From positions 1,093,378-1,157,377 of the forward strand of contig NZ_HE978531.1 in the NCBI RefSeq assembly GCF_000311745.1: DNA of 64,000 bases, given 5' to 3'. The notes beneath the pieces are model-generated. The model was not told where the DNA came from and made no database searches. It worked only from the letters and a program-made list of their open reading frames with translations. The stretch comes from Anaerococcus obesiensis ph10. Its GTDB lineage: Bacteria > Bacillota > Clostridia > Tissierellales > Peptoniphilaceae. Every line of letters begins with the position of its first letter. Within the stretch, counting starts at the first letter, position 1. Below, piece by piece: positions 37,655-50,150 of this stretch. The position numbers and the translations under genes were made by a program.

Positions 37655-40600
37655 TTATTCCTTATTAATAAATATTTTAATATTTATTTTTTTATTTTTG
37701 TATAGAGCAAATGCTGATCCAATTAAGACAAATATAAGATTTGAAGAACCTTCTATACCAGTCTTAACATTTGATTTGCTTCTAGAATTTGTTCCAGTTA
37801 AAACTTTTACCTTTCCAATTTTGTTTGGAACAAATTTCCATTTTCCTGTGAAATTTACATCCTTATTATTAACTACGCTACTATCTTTATCATATCCTTC
37901 AAATACCCAAATACCATCTTTTACTTTAACTTCTAATTTAGAAGGTTTTGTAGGAGAAACTTTTCTACCATTTTCTATTCCATCTTGATTTTTTGGAAGA
38001 AGGTCTAAGATTTCTTTTGGTAGAGATTTACCTGGTGTAGATGATTCAAATTTGTGAGTTACTTTATATTTATTTTCTTCAGATGAAGATTTTTTATAGA
38101 TATGAATAGTATTGCCATTTTTGTCTGTTTCAGTTTTTACAAACTCATAGCCTTTTATATCTTTATTAGGTTTTTTACCATCTTCGTTTTCTGCGATAGG
38201 ATTACCCTTTTCATCTACAAATTTAGTAACTACTTTTGGAGTATTTTCTTTCTTCTTGTAGATATGAATAGTATTGCCGTATTTATCTGTTTCAGTTTTT
38301 ACAAACTCATAGCCTTTAATATCTTTCTTAGGTTTTTTACCATCTTCATTTTCTGCGATAGGATTACCTTTTTCGTCTACGAACTTAGTAACTACTTTTG
38401 TTGGATCAGGTTTCTTTCTATAAACATAGATTATATTTCCCTTCTCATCTGATTTTGTAGTTATTATTTCATATCCTTCGATATTTTTGCTTGGATGTTT
38501 TCCTTTTTGAGTGTCAGCAATTTCATTTCCATTTTCATCAACATACTTAGTTACAACATCTGGTGTAATAACTTTCTTCTTGTAAACATGAATTGTATTA
38601 CCATTATTATCTTTATTTGTACTTATATAATCGTAGCCATCAATATTTACTTGATTTTGTGTTCCTTCTTTTGGTGGAAGTAGTTGGTTTCCATTTTCAT
38701 CAACATATCTTGTCTCAACTTTTTGAACAGGTGCAAGTTTTTGATAAATATGTCTTGTATTACCTTTTTCATCTTTTTCGGTTCTTACAAATTGATAACC
38801 TTCTATAGTTGATGGATCATGTGTTCCTGCTTTATCAGCTAGTATTTGATTACCTTCTGTATCCACATATCTTGTTTCTACATCTTGGATAGGTTTTTTC
38901 TTGTAAACATGAATTGTATTACCATTATTATCTTTATTTGTACTTACATAATCGTAGCCATCAATATTTACTTGATTTTGTGTTCCTTCTTTTGGAGGAA
39001 GTAGTTGGTTGCCATTTTCATCAACATATCTTGTCTCAACTTTTGGAACAGGTGCGATTTTTTTGTAAATATGAACGGTATTACCCTTTTCATCTTTTTC
39101 TGTTTTTACAAATTGATAACCTTCTATATTTGATGGATCATGTGTTCCTGCTTTATCAGCTAGTATTTGATTACCTTCTGTATCTACATATCTTGTTTCT
39201 ACAGTTGAACTAGGAATTAATTTATAAACATGAACTACATTACCATCTTTGTCATTTTTAGTTTCAACAAATTGATATCCAGGAATATCTTTTTTATCTT
39301 GTTTTCCATCTTCATTCTTAGCAAGAGGATTTCCTTTTTCATCTACAAATTTAGTAACTATAGATGGACTAGGAGTGGTTTTTTCTTGTAGATATGCTTT
39401 GTATTACCCTTATCATCTTTTTCGGTTCTTACAAATTCATATCCATCGATATCTTTATTAGTTTGTTTACCATTTTCTTTTGGAGCAATAGTATTACCAT
39501 CTTCATCGACATATTCTGTAACTACATCAGCAGGTGGTGTGACTTTCTTCTTGTAGATATGTTTTGTATTACCCTTATCATCTTTTTCGGTTTTTACAAA
39601 TTCATATCCGTCAATATCTTTTTTGTCTTTTGTTCCATTTTCTTTTGGAGCTATAGTCTTACCATTTTCATCGACGTATTCTGTAACTACATCTGGAATA
39701 AATTCCCATGTTCCTGTGAATTCTACATCTTTATCTTCTACAGTTTTGTTGTCTTTATCGTAACTTACAAATTTCCATGTTCCATCTTTAACTTTTACTT
39801 CTTTTGTTTTTGGCTCTGTTGGTTTTACTACATCGCCTTTAACTTTTCCAGTTTGATTTGCTGGTAGTAGATCTAGTACTTCTTGTGGAAGTTTTTTGTT
39901 TGGATCTTTACTTACAAATTTGTGTGTTACATTGTGTTTGTTTGGTGTGAATTTCCATTTTCCTTCGAATGTTACATCAGATTTATTTATGGTTTTACTA
40001 TTTTCATCATAGCCTTCGAATGTCCATGTTCCATCATTTGTCTTATCTTCTACTTTTGTTTCTTTTGGTGCAGTTGGTGTTACAGTTTCTCCATCTTTCT
40101 TACCAGTTTGTTGAACCGGCGTTAAATCTGTAACAGCTTTTGGAAGGTCTTTTCCTTTTGTTGATGATACAAATTTATGTTCTACTTTGTATTCTGGATC
40201 TGGTGTAAATACCCAAGTTCCTGTAACTTTTTCATCTTGGTTTGAAATTTCTACTGAATTTTTGTCAAAAGATTTGAATTTCCAAGTTCCCTTGTTTGCT
40301 TCATCTCTAAATGTAGCTTCATCGCCTGTTGGAACTGGGGATGTTACTTTATCGCCTTTTACTTTGCCGGTTACTTTTTCTGGTGCTTTTGCTTTTAATT
40401 CAGCTGGTAATTCTTTGCCTTTTGTTCCACTTACGTATTCATATGTTACTTTGTGTTTGTTCGGTGTGAATTTCCATTTTCCTTCGAATGTTACATCGGC
40501 TCCGTTTACTTTGGCATCTACTTCTGGAGTTTCTTTATCTTGGTCTTTGTAGCCTTCGAATGTCCATGTTCCATCGTTTTCTGTATCTGCTACTTTTGTT

Positions 40601-43600
40601 TTTTCTGGCTCAGTTGGTTTTACTGTACTTCCATCTGCTTTTCCTGTTTGATCTTTTGGTATTAGATCTTTTACGGCTTGTGGAAGGTCTTTGCCTTGGG
40701 TTGCGGATACAAATTCGTGTTTTACATTGTGTTTTCCTGGTTCTGGATCTGGTGTGAATTCCCATGTTCCTGTGACTTTTTCGTCTTTGTTAGAGATTAT
40801 TACGTCATTCTTATCGTATGATTTGAATGTCCATGTTCCTTTGTTTGCTTCATCTCTAAATGTAGCTTCATCGCCTGTTGGAACTGGGGATGTTACTTTA
40901 TCGCCTTTTACTTTGCTGGTTACTTTTTCTGGGGCTTTTGCTTTTAATGCTTCTGGTAATTCTTTACCTTCTGTTCCACTTACGTATTCGTATGTTACTT
41001 CGTGTTCGTTTGGTGTGAATTTCCATTCGCCTTCGAATTTTACATCGGCTCCGTTTACTTTTGCGTCTACTTCGTCTGTAGTTTTATCTTGGTCTTTGAA
41101 GCCTTCGAATTTCCATGTTCCATCGTTTTCTGTATCTTTTACTTCTATTTGTGTTGGAGCAGTTGGTTTAACAACGCTGCCATCTTCTGCTTTTTTATCT
41201 TCTGGAAGTTGAGCATCAACTGCTGTTTTTACATCAGCTGGCATTTCTTTTATTGGAGAATCTTCTGAAACTTTAAATTCGTGCCTTACGTTAAATTCAT
41301 TAGGTGCATCTTTTACAAAATTAGCTTTAAATGTAAGTGGTTCTGTTATTACTGCTTGTTTTAATTGTTCATCAGTAATTTTTTCTCCAGCAGGAATTTT
41401 TGTTCCATCATTTAGTGTAATTTCTTTATCAGCTGTCCAGTGGCTAAATTTATATCCTTCTTTTGCTTTTGTGTCGGTTCCTTTTGGATTTGATTTAAGT
41501 TCAACTTCTTCTTTTGTATTATCTACAAAGTTTTCGCCTTCCTTAACTTGTCCATTGCCATCAGTTGTGTAATTGATGATAGGAGCCCAGATAGCATAGA
41601 TATAATTATTTTTGCTTTCATCTAAACTAGTTACAGTAACTTCATCATCTTTTTGGAATTCGGCTTTTGTTGCGTTTTTATCTCTATTCCATCCCTTAAA
41701 TACATAACCTTCACGGGTGTAATTAATTTTTTCGCCTTCGCCGTTTCCTAAAACTTTATGAAAATCATTTGTAATAATCTCGTCAACTACATGTTGATCG
41801 CCAACTCCACCGTTTGCATCATAGGTTACTTTTGTAGTTGGTAAATCTGGAATTTCTTTCCATTGAGCGTAAAGAGTTTTATTTTTATCCATTAAGACAG
41901 TTTCGCTTGGTAGAATTAGTCCGCTAGAACCATCTTTTGTTTCACTCCAACCTACGAAAACTTTTTTGCCGTCATTTACCTTAACATCTCCCACATCTGC
42001 TGCTAACGCTTTTGCATCATTGATGTAAGAGTTTGAATCTGTTGGAGCAGTTCCTTCTACTTTGTCAGTATCTGGCAAATTCAAATCGTATTTTAATTCT
42101 AGATAATCATATTTCCACTTAGCATATAAGTGAGTATCATTATTTTTAATTGGTTTGTGAAGATTTGCTTTTACAAATCTATTATTTTCATTTTTCTCAT
42201 ACCATCCCAAAAATGCTCTTGCACCTTCTGGTTTAACTGGTTGAGGGAAATTCTCTTCGCTAACTTTATCATCTTTATATTTTCCATCATAAAGAGTGTC
42301 ATCTTCAGGAATTTCGGTTATTTTTTCTATATCTCTTTCATAGTCATCTTGGTTGGTGTGGAAGGTCACTTCGTATTGACGAGAATCCCATTTTGCATAG
42401 ACTGTAATGTCATGAGCAGGCATTTTTGCTCCATTTTCATGTTTGTGTTCTACGCTAAATGTTGAGTCTTCATACCAACCCATAAATACTTGATTAGGAT
42501 TGTCAGGATTTGTGGTTTCTCCTATTTTATAATTAAGTCCAAAATCGCTTGTATCAGCTTCATATTTGTAAGGATTTGAAGCTAATTTCTTATTTCCAGA
42601 GTAATAAATTATATTATAAGTTTTGCGTTCGTAGAATAAGAAACCTACATAAGAACCATTATCTATATATTTTGTTCCTGTGTAATTAAAATATCCACCA
42701 TAACCTTTTGGAGTAAACATATAATCTCTAAAGGCTGGATTATTTACATTTACTGATTGCAAACCATCAGCTGACATATCTCCAGTTTTAGGTTGGAATC
42801 CTTTTATGTCATCTACATGGTCAGTCTCATCTACCCAAGTATTTGTTTTACTAGCCCACATACCATCACTAGGTTCAAATACTCTGTAATTTCTTCCGTA
42901 GTAAGTGACATAATGTTCTGTATTTTCGAATTTTACTCTATCGCCTATTTCTTTCATGGTGCCAAGAGTAGCTTTCAATTGGTCTAGTGATCCGCTATTT
43001 ATTTGTGCATTAAATTTACTTGGATCCCATTCAACAAAACGCAATTGGAATCCTTGACCTTTAGCATAAACTCTATACATATAAACATCTTTATCACCCA
43101 TTACCGGGGCTTTAGTATAGAAAGATCCTATGCTTTTATCCTTGTAATAAATATAATCTTTATTTAGCTGATAAAACCATTGGTCAGAACTTTGACCATA
43201 GCGCAAATCTACGTGAATATTTCCGTTTTCATCTGTAGCATTGACCCAATTAGCTTGATAATAACTAGTTCCACTTGCATTTTTATAGACCCATATAGTA
43301 TGAACATTTCTATCCATATAGACAGGCACAACTGTACTGCCATCAGCTTTTATTGTTTCAAAAGCTTGTTTTGTTTTTTCTTCGTTTAAATGGAAGCCTA
43401 AATAATCTAGGGTTTGAGGATTAGAATAGGTGTGATCCATTTTTCCATTTTCGTCTTTACTGTTGTAGCTATCATTAAATCTACCATCTTTTTCTGTTAG
43501 CTTAGCAATATCTTCAACTATTGGACCAGATGGAGCAACTTTAGGATCTGGATTTTCACTTCCTTTAAAAGGTAGGCTTGTTTTTTCTCCATTAAGTCCT

Positions 43601-44499
43601 CTTGCTGATATTATTTCATGGAAAGTGTAGCCATCATCATTTATATTTTGGACCATAACTTTAAATTTATAGTCAACTACAACTGGTTTCCATACAGCAT
43701 AAACATTAATGTCTTTGTCTAACACTAGAGTATTAAGATCAACAGGATCTCCATCTTCTGTCAAAGACCAATGGCTAAATTCATAACCTGGTCTGGTAGG
43801 ATCTTCTGGCATTTTGTCAAGCTTGCTATCTTTGCTTGCAAGTATTTGATCTTGGAAGCTTGCGCCGTCTCCTGTTATAAATGTCGCCTTGTGTTTAAAC
43901 TCTGTAATCGCATAAAGTTTAATGTCAGTTTTTCCTGCTGCAATATCTTTTTTCAATGATTCCTCATCATAAACACCAGATTTTCCGTCTTTTGATGTTG
44001 ACCAATTTACGAAGTATTTATTAGCATCATAAATTGTAGGATCTACTGGCAGTTTATAAGAACTAGCATCAGTGATGGTGTCAGTCATATAAACTCTATC
44101 ATTTGTACTGCCACTTATGTAGTAAGTTATTACTACTTGGTTTTTGAAAACTGGGTAAACATTAATTATTTTTTTGTCGTTACCTTTAACTTCTATTGGC
44201 GTATCAAATTTAATATCATTACCTTCTTCATCTTGCCATTTCTCCAAAACATTGCTTTTATCTTTGAAGACATGACCTGGATCAGAAATTGATTTTCCAT
44301 CAAGAATGATTTGTTTTTGAATCTCTTTTGCTGTATCTTTGTTTTCTATTGTGTCATTATAGAAATGATACTCATTGATTCCTTGTTTTGGAGATATTAT
44401 ATTGGCATAACCTAATTTAATACCAGCTAAAACTACAAAAGCAATAGCAATTAATACAGAAAACAAAATCTTTCTTGGATTTTTATTCTCCCTTCTCAT
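37655..44499 (-). CDS. Giant cell-wall adhesin with InlB-type, SHIRT and MucBP-like repeats; one frameshift as read
   Basis: The gene would encode about 2,281 residues. A signal peptide (ILFSVLIAIAFVVLAGIKLGYA) is followed by InlB/Listeria-Bacteroides repeats (for example PTRPGYEFSHWSLTEDG). Six SHIRT-type repeats lie at 39693-41302 (HEFVSATQGKDLP...WKFTPN). Then come ten MucBP-like repeats of about 53 residues (VVTEYVDENGKTIAP... HIYKKK), a seventh SHIRT, a Ser/Lys linker, and the end NVKTGIEGSSN-hydrophobic helix-KNKK, a cell-wall sorting signal of non-LPXTG type. The frame is lost in an A6 run at 39379-39384, giving HIYKKKPLLVHL-stop; one extra A restores HIYKKKTTPSPS and the full repeat series. 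I start at ATG 44499 because GAGGAG precedes it. Confidence 0.82.
38581..39222 (-). repeat. Tandem 321-bp duplication within the MucBP-like block of the adhesin gene
   Basis: A two-repeat unit (VETRYVDTEGNQILADKAG... followed by VETRYVDENGNQLLPPKEG...) occurs twice in tandem, with near-identical DNA offset by 321 bp (107 codons). For example, TGTAAACATGAATTGTATTA occurs at 38581 and again at 38902. Such high DNA identity points to recent duplication and allows length change by recombination. Confidence 0.8.
40200..41302 (-). repeat. Duplicated SHIRT-repeat pair in the adhesin gene, about 549 bp apart
   Basis: A pair of alternating SHIRT repeats (the HEF type and the YEYVSGT type) is present twice. 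The segment encoding PVPTGDEATFRDEANKGTW is almost identical at DNA level in both copies, offset by about 549 bp (183 codons; TGTAGCTTCA at 40312 and 40861). This indicates recent expansion of the stalk. Confidence 0.75.
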
Positions 44500-44523
44500 A
44501 ATTCTCCTCTTTTTCATTAGCAT

Positions 44524-44900
44524 AAATCACAAATACAAGTCAAATTTGCGTTTCAGCTAGTTTTTGTAAACGTTTTTCAAAAACATTTAACGTGCAACAA
44601 TCCAACAAATTTTAAATGAACTGATTGCTACCCCCCCCGTATAAATATACTTGTTTTTGAATATTTTTTTTACAAGAAATTTTTTAAAAATTTTATTAGC
44701 TTGTAAAAAATTATTATATTTTGTTCATTTTCTAAATTATACCATATTTTTAAACTTTTTTATACTAGATAATTACCTTATTAAATTATTTTTTTACTTA
44801 TTATAGTATTGTTAATAACTATAAATCTATTGTGAATTATAAGCTTTAAATTTCAAAAAATATTTTTATTTTAATGCTTAAAAAATTATAAATTTAATTT
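44524..44900 (-). promoter_or_regulatory. Adhesin upstream region with a G8 tract (C8 on the plus strand at 44631-44638)
   Basis: This non-coding region precedes the adhesin. Its striking feature is a run of eight G residues (minus strand) 132 nt before the start codon, directly after GTATATTTATAC, which could be a -10 area. It is the only long G/C homopolymer I noticed in the window. An inverted repeat GTTTTTG...CAAAAAC (44562-44588) lies between the tract and the gene. Change in tract length could alter promoter spacing or transcript start. No other gene is visible. Confidence 0.5.
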
Positions 44901-44914
44901 TAAAAATAAAAAAA

Positions 44915-44947
44915 CTCTTGCAAAACAATATTATTGTCTTGCAAGAG
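44915..44947 (-). terminator. Terminator of groESL
   Basis: CTCTTGCAA...ACAATA and its complement TTGT...TTGCAAGAG form a long stem, followed on the minus strand by seven T residues, 12 bp past the groEL stop codon. Confidence 0.88.
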
Positions 44948-44958
44948 CAAATTTTTTA

Positions 44959-46584
<1,626 letters not shown>

Positions 46585-46866
46585 CTATTCTACTACTGCT
46601 AATACGTCTTTGTATGCTAAAACTACGTAATTTTCGCCGTCAATTTTTACATCAGTTCCTGCATATTGGGAATAAATAACCTTATCTCCTTCTTTTAAGG
46701 AATCTTTTTTGTCTTTGTCATTTAAAATATCATTGCTTATTGCAACAACTTCTGCGTATTGTGGTTTTTCTTGTGCAGATTCTGGTAAAACTATGCCAGA
46801 TTGAGTTTTCTTTTCTGCTTCTAATTTTTTTATAACTACTCTTTCACCGATTGGTTTTAAGTTCAT
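46585..46866 (-). CDS. groS: Co-chaperonin GroES
   Basis: This 93-residue heptameric lid protein starts MNLKPIGERVVIKKLEAE and contains the mobile loop EKKTQSGIVLPESAQEKPQ and the end YVVLAYKDVLAVVE. I use ATG 46866, directly after AAAGGAGG, rather than the upstream in-frame ATG that overlaps the ribosome binding site and CIRCE. It is the first gene of the groESL operon. Confidence 0.95.
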   Translation of the reverse strand: MNLKPIGERVVIKKLEAEKKTQSGIVLPESAQEKPQYAEVVAISNDILNDKDKKDSLKEGDKVIYSQYAGTDVKIDGENYVVLAYKDVLAVVE

Positions 46867-46880
46867 TTTATTTCCTCCTT

Positions 46881-46907
46881 TTAGCACTCTTTGTCTTTGA
46901 CTGCTAA
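46881..46907. promoter_or_regulatory. CIRCE operator (HrcA binding site)
   Basis: TTAGCACTC, a 9-bp spacer and GACTGCTAA match the CIRCE inverted repeat (TTAGCACTC-N9-GAGTGCTAA) with one mismatch. It lies in the 5' untranslated region, next to the groES ribosome binding site and downstream of the promoter. HrcA is the known repressor of such sites; its gene is not in the window. Confidence 0.93.
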
Positions 46908-46918
46908 GCTCTAATTTA

Positions 46919-46946
46919 AATATACAAGTAATTTAAAATAATGCAA
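46919..46946 (-). promoter_or_regulatory. Promoter of groESL
   Basis: On the minus strand TTGCAT (46941-46946) and TATATT (46919-46924) are 16 bp apart. CIRCE begins 11 bp downstream of the -10, so HrcA would block initiation. The -35 box lies very close to the ogg stop codon. Confidence 0.7.
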
Positions 46947-46949
46947 GTT

Positions 46950-47855
46950 TTATTTGCCGATGGCATTTTCTCTTCCATAATAAAATAAATATTGTTGAAC
47001 GTATCCTGCATTTTGTCCAAAATATTTATCAGCGTAGGCAGAAATTTGTTTTTTTGGAACTTCTTTTTTTATAAATAAAAATTCCATAACTCTTTTTATC
47101 CAAACATCAACCGGGAAAGTTTCTCTTTTGTGAAAGGCAAAAAGCAAAATACAATCGGCAACCTTTGGTCCAACTCCTGGAAGCTCTTGTAGTTTTTTTC
47201 TCAAATCTTCTGTCGGCATTTTTATATCTTTTTCAAAGTCAAAAAATCCATCATTAATTAATTTTGCAGTTTCAACTATTCTTTTATCACGAAAACCAAC
47301 TCTTGCCTTTTCTCTTAAGTCTTCTGGCCTTGCCTTGGATAGTTGTTCAGGATTAGGGAAAGAATAATATTTTCTTCCTTTATATTCTCCAATATAATCT
47401 CCATACATTTCAGAAATTATCCTCACAGCTTTTTTAATTCTTGGGATTTGGTTGTTGGCTGAAATTATAAAAGAAATTAGGGTTTCAAAAAATTGTTGAT
47501 TCAATATTCTAATTCCTGCCCCATATTCTGTAGCCTCTTTTAGGGTCTTATCTAGAGAAATTTTTTCTTTTATTTTTCCATAATCTACTCCAAGGTCAAA
47601 ATAATCGTAGAAAATATCATAAAAATCTTTTTCACTTACATTGTCTATAATTATCTTTTCCCCTTCTTTTTTGAGATTTATAATTTTTCCCAAAAAAACT
47701 GCAGTAAATGATCCATCTTCTTCCTCAAAAAAATTAAAACATTGGCCGCAGGTAAAAATATCTTTTGGGTCAAAAGATTCATGGTAAAAAATCAATTGAC
47801 CCTTTTCTTCTTTTATATTTAATTTATTTTTATTTTCTTCTATATATCTATTCAT
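46950..47855 (-). CDS. ogg: 8-oxoguanine DNA glycosylase (OGG1-like)
   Basis: The 301-residue enzyme removes 8-oxoguanine and nicks abasic DNA. The N-terminal OGG domain contains FTCGQCFNFFEEEDGSF. The HhH-GPD domain has LRKKLQELPGVGPKVADCILLF, where the Lys before VADC corresponds to the Schiff-base Lys of human OGG1, and FPVDVWIKRVM with the catalytic Asp. This is the eukaryote-like OGG1 type found in clostridia. It lies 7 bp downstream of the sortase gene, with which it is probably cotranscribed. Confidence 0.92.
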   Translation of the reverse strand: MNRYIEENKNKLNIKEEKGQLIFYHESFDPKDIFTCGQCFNFFEEEDGSFTAVFLGKIINLKKEGEKIIIDNVSEKDFYDIFYDYFDLGVDYGKIKEKISLDKTLKEATEYGAGIRILNQQFFETLISFIISANNQIPRIKKAVRIISEMYGDYIGEYKGRKYYSFPNPEQLSKARPEDLREKARVGFRDKRIVETAKLINDGFFDFEKDIKMPTEDLRKKLQELPGVGPKVADCILLFAFHKRETFPVDVWIKRVMEFLFIKKEVPKKQISAYADKYFGQNAGYVQQYLFYYGRENAIGK

Positions 47856-47862
47856 TTTTTTC

Positions 47863-48633
47863 CTACTTTATTCTTAGAGCATGGACTGCAAGTCTTTGAT
47901 CTTTATAATCGTATTGGCAAGTTGATAGGGTAATTATCGTGTCATCTTCCTTAAAATCACGAGTTTCAAGTTCATTTTCAGAATTTGATTTTAACTTGTC
48001 AAAATATTTAAGTTTTTCCTCTTTATCTTCAAAATCCAAAGTCCTATAATCATAATTTGATGGAATACCATAAGCTGCGAAAACTTGATATTCTCTAAGC
48101 CCTTCATTTGTTGTAACATATATAGTTCTATGACTTTGAGCAAAATCATTTTTTCTATATCCATCAAGACCTGTAAACATTGATTTTATATCATCCAAAT
48201 GATGCCCATATATTACACTATTGTCATCATTCATTTTAGGATCATTCATATAATCCATAAAAATAGAACCAGCTATATCATAATTTTTATCTATACCCTT
48301 TCTTAAATAAAAATTATTGTCCTTAGCTTGAAAAATCGGATAAGAAATATAAGTTCCTGGAATTTCCAAAAAAGCAACAATATCAGAATTTTCTTTTTGC
48401 AATTTTTTCAAAATAGCCATATATTTCTTTTCTAATTTTTCAAAATCATTTAAATTATCATTTGAGTCATTTTCGCTTTGATCTTTCTCAACATTTTTTA
48501 CTATATCTGATATGTGTTTGTTATTCTTATAATTTTTATAATAGTCATATCCCCTTCTACCAAGAAGGAATAAACATACAATTATAACTATAACAAGAAT
48601 AAGCCTAATAAATTTTAAAATCTTATCTTTCAT
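47863..48633 (-). CDS. srtB: Class B sortase
   Basis: This 256-residue membrane-anchored transpeptidase has an N-terminal anchor helix (LVIVIIVCLFLLGRRGYDYYKN), an Asn/Asp-rich linker and the sortase barrel. Catalytic residues appear as VIYGHHLDD (His), LSTCQYD (Cys) and DQRLAVHALRIK (Arg). The helix before the Cys and the overall layout match class B. It cleaves sorting signals and links proteins to the cell wall. The large adhesin at 37655-44499, 3.4 kb away, ends in NVKTG, a motif similar to NVQTG/SPxTG substrates of clostridial SrtB. Confidence 0.92.
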   Translation of the reverse strand: MKDKILKFIRLILVIVIIVCLFLLGRRGYDYYKNYKNNKHISDIVKNVEKDQSENDSNDNLNDFEKLEKKYMAILKKLQKENSDIVAFLEIPGTYISYPIFQAKDNNFYLRKGIDKNYDIAGSIFMDYMNDPKMNDDNSVIYGHHLDDIKSMFTGLDGYRKNDFAQSHRTIYVTTNEGLREYQVFAAYGIPSNYDYRTLDFEDKEEKLKYFDKLKSNSENELETRDFKEDDTIITLSTCQYDYKDQRLAVHALRIK

Positions 48634-48714
48634 TTTCTCACCTTTAAAACTTCCTTTCTATTAGTATAATAATATAAAATGGAAAAATTTTGAAATTTAT
48701 TTTAAGGAGAATAT

Positions 48715-48945
48715 ATGTCAGAATATAAATTATTTGTAGGAACAGCTTGTCCTCACTGTAGAAAAGTTGAAAATTTTATGGAAGAAAATAATATAGAAAT
48801 TCAAATAGTAAATATAAATGAAGATAGAGAAGCTATGAAAGAATTAATCGAAAAAGGCGGCAAAAGACAAGTACCATGTCTTTTCCATGATGGAGAATAC
48901 ATGTACGAATCAAATGATATAATAGAATTTTTAAAAAACAAATAA
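48715..48945 (+). CDS. Glutaredoxin-like thiol-disulfide protein
   Basis: This 76-residue single-domain protein has CPHC near the N-terminus (GTACPHCRKVENFMEEN), the cis-Pro segment RQVPCLFHDGEYMYESNDII and a terminal helix. The size and motif fit the glutaredoxin/NrdH-like group; the partner is not evident from neighbours. TTAAGGAG precedes the start. It stands alone on the plus strand, divergent from srtB, with a weak hairpin (48953-48980, CGTG...CACG then T8) as terminator. Confidence 0.85.
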   Translation: MSEYKLFVGTACPHCRKVENFMEENNIEIQIVNINEDREAMKELIEKGGKRQVPCLFHDGEYMYESNDIIEFLKNK

Positions 48946-49040
48946 ATTTTTAGGCGTGTGTTTTAAATGCACGTTTTTTTTATATTTAAAATTTACAAAA
49001 TAAAAAAAGACTTTGGGTATAAAGTTAGAAAGGAGAGTTT

Positions 49041-49859
49041 ATGATAAAATTAATAGCAACAGATTGCGACGAAACCCTCTTATCAGACGATAAGACCATT
49101 CACAAAAGAAATATAGACGCTATAAAAAAAGCCCAAGAAATGGGAATAATAATTGCAACAGCAACAGGTCGTGGACCCTACCAACTTTTTGATATACTAG
49201 AGCAAATCGATAATGTAAAAGAAGATAGATTTTCAATTCTTTGTAATGGTGGGATAATAATGGACAATGTAACAAAAAAAGTTGTAGAAGCATCCCCAAT
49301 AGATTACAAAAAAGCAGTTGAAATTTCAGATTATTGCAACGAAGTAGGAGTACATTTTGAAATTTATACCGATAAACACTGCTATGTTTTTGCAAACGGA
49401 AACGAGGTAGAAGGAAATTACGACAAAAATATCTACAAATTTGTCCAAAAAGCAAAAGACATTAAAAATCTAGATAAAGAAATAATAGTAAAAGTAATAA
49501 TAAAAAATTCAAATCTAAACTATTTAATGAGCTTAGAAGAAGATATAGCAAGAATATGCAATTGGGATATTTCAATCTCCTACTCATCAGATACCTTCAT
49601 GGAAATAAACAGAAAAAATGTAAACAAGGCAAAAGCCCTAGAAAAATTGTGCGCTCACTATGGTATAGGAATGGAAAACGTCCTAACAATAGGAGATAAT
49701 TACAACGACAAAGAAATGCTAGAAGAAGCAGGCTATTCCGCCGCAGTCCAAAACGCCCATCTTTTATTAAAAGATATATCAAAATACACAACAAAAGCAA
49801 CAAATAACCAAGGCGCAGTAGGCGAGGCGATAGAAAAATTTGTTTTAAATGAAATATAA
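49041..49859 (+). CDS. Cof-type HAD family hydrolase
   Basis: This 272-residue HAD phosphatase of the Cof/YidA subfamily shows motif I IATDCDETLLSDD, motif II in IIATATGRGPYQL, the C2B cap in the middle and the C-terminal motif IV GDNYNDKEMLEEAGYSAAVQNA. Such enzymes dephosphorylate sugar phosphates, FMN or pyridoxal phosphate; the substrate is not predictable here. The first Asp in motif I (DCDE) is Asp as required. AAAGGAG precedes the start. It ends at a strong bidirectional terminator. Confidence 0.92.
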   Translation: MIKLIATDCDETLLSDDKTIHKRNIDAIKKAQEMGIIIATATGRGPYQLFDILEQIDNVKEDRFSILCNGGIIMDNVTKKVVEASPIDYKKAVEISDYCNEVGVHFEIYTDKHCYVFANGNEVEGNYDKNIYKFVQKAKDIKNLDKEIIVKVIIKNSNLNYLMSLEEDIARICNWDISISYSSDTFMEINRKNVNKAKALEKLCAHYGIGMENVLTIGDNYNDKEMLEEAGYSAAVQNAHLLLKDISKYTTKATNNQGAVGEAIEKFVLNEI

Positions 49860-49865
49860 ATTTAA

Positions 49866-49908
49866 AAAATACCCCAAAATCTTTTTTTTTGATTTTGGGG
49901 TATTTTTT
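49866..49908. terminator. Bidirectional terminator between HAD and small membrane protein genes
   Basis: AATACCCCAAAATC and GATTTTGGGGTATT form a perfect 14-bp stem around a T run, with A residues on the left and T residues on the right. It serves the plus-strand HAD gene and the minus-strand operon ending at 49907. Confidence 0.9.
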
Positions 49909-50140
49909 ACCACACAGATTTTTCTTTTAGGAAAAATTTGTAGATAGCGTATCCTATTGCTGACAATATTCCTAGAGGAATTATTAAAAGTAAGATTGGG
50001 ATAAGGATTAGTCCTCCTCCTATAAAAACTGGTATTAGTAGGGCAAATATTATTGAAAATATTATTTTTAAAATTTTAAATCCTAGTATTATGCCTAAGA
50101 TTCCTAGGATTATTTTTATAATTTGATTTTTATCTTTCAT
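49907..50140 (-). CDS. Small hydrophobic membrane protein, unknown function
   Basis: The 77-residue protein consists mostly of two hydrophobic helices (IIKIILGILGIILGFKILKI and LIPILLLIIPLGILSAIGYA) separated by a Gly-rich turn, with basic ends. I do not recognise a family. It lies 10 bp after another small membrane protein gene, so the two form a mini-operon and may act together. The stop codon falls within the terminator stem region. Confidence 0.6.
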   Translation of the reverse strand: MKDKNQIIKIILGILGIILGFKILKIIFSIIFALLIPVFIGGGLILIPILLLIIPLGILSAIGYAIYKFFLKEKSVW

Positions 50141-50150
50141 TTTTTTACCT

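Noticed and set aside
37655..44499. Long open frames on the plus strand opposite the adhesin (for example 39394-39867, 40691-41212)
   Set aside because: They lack ribosome binding sites and arise because the repetitive, Lys/Glu-rich coding sequence has few stops on the opposite strand.
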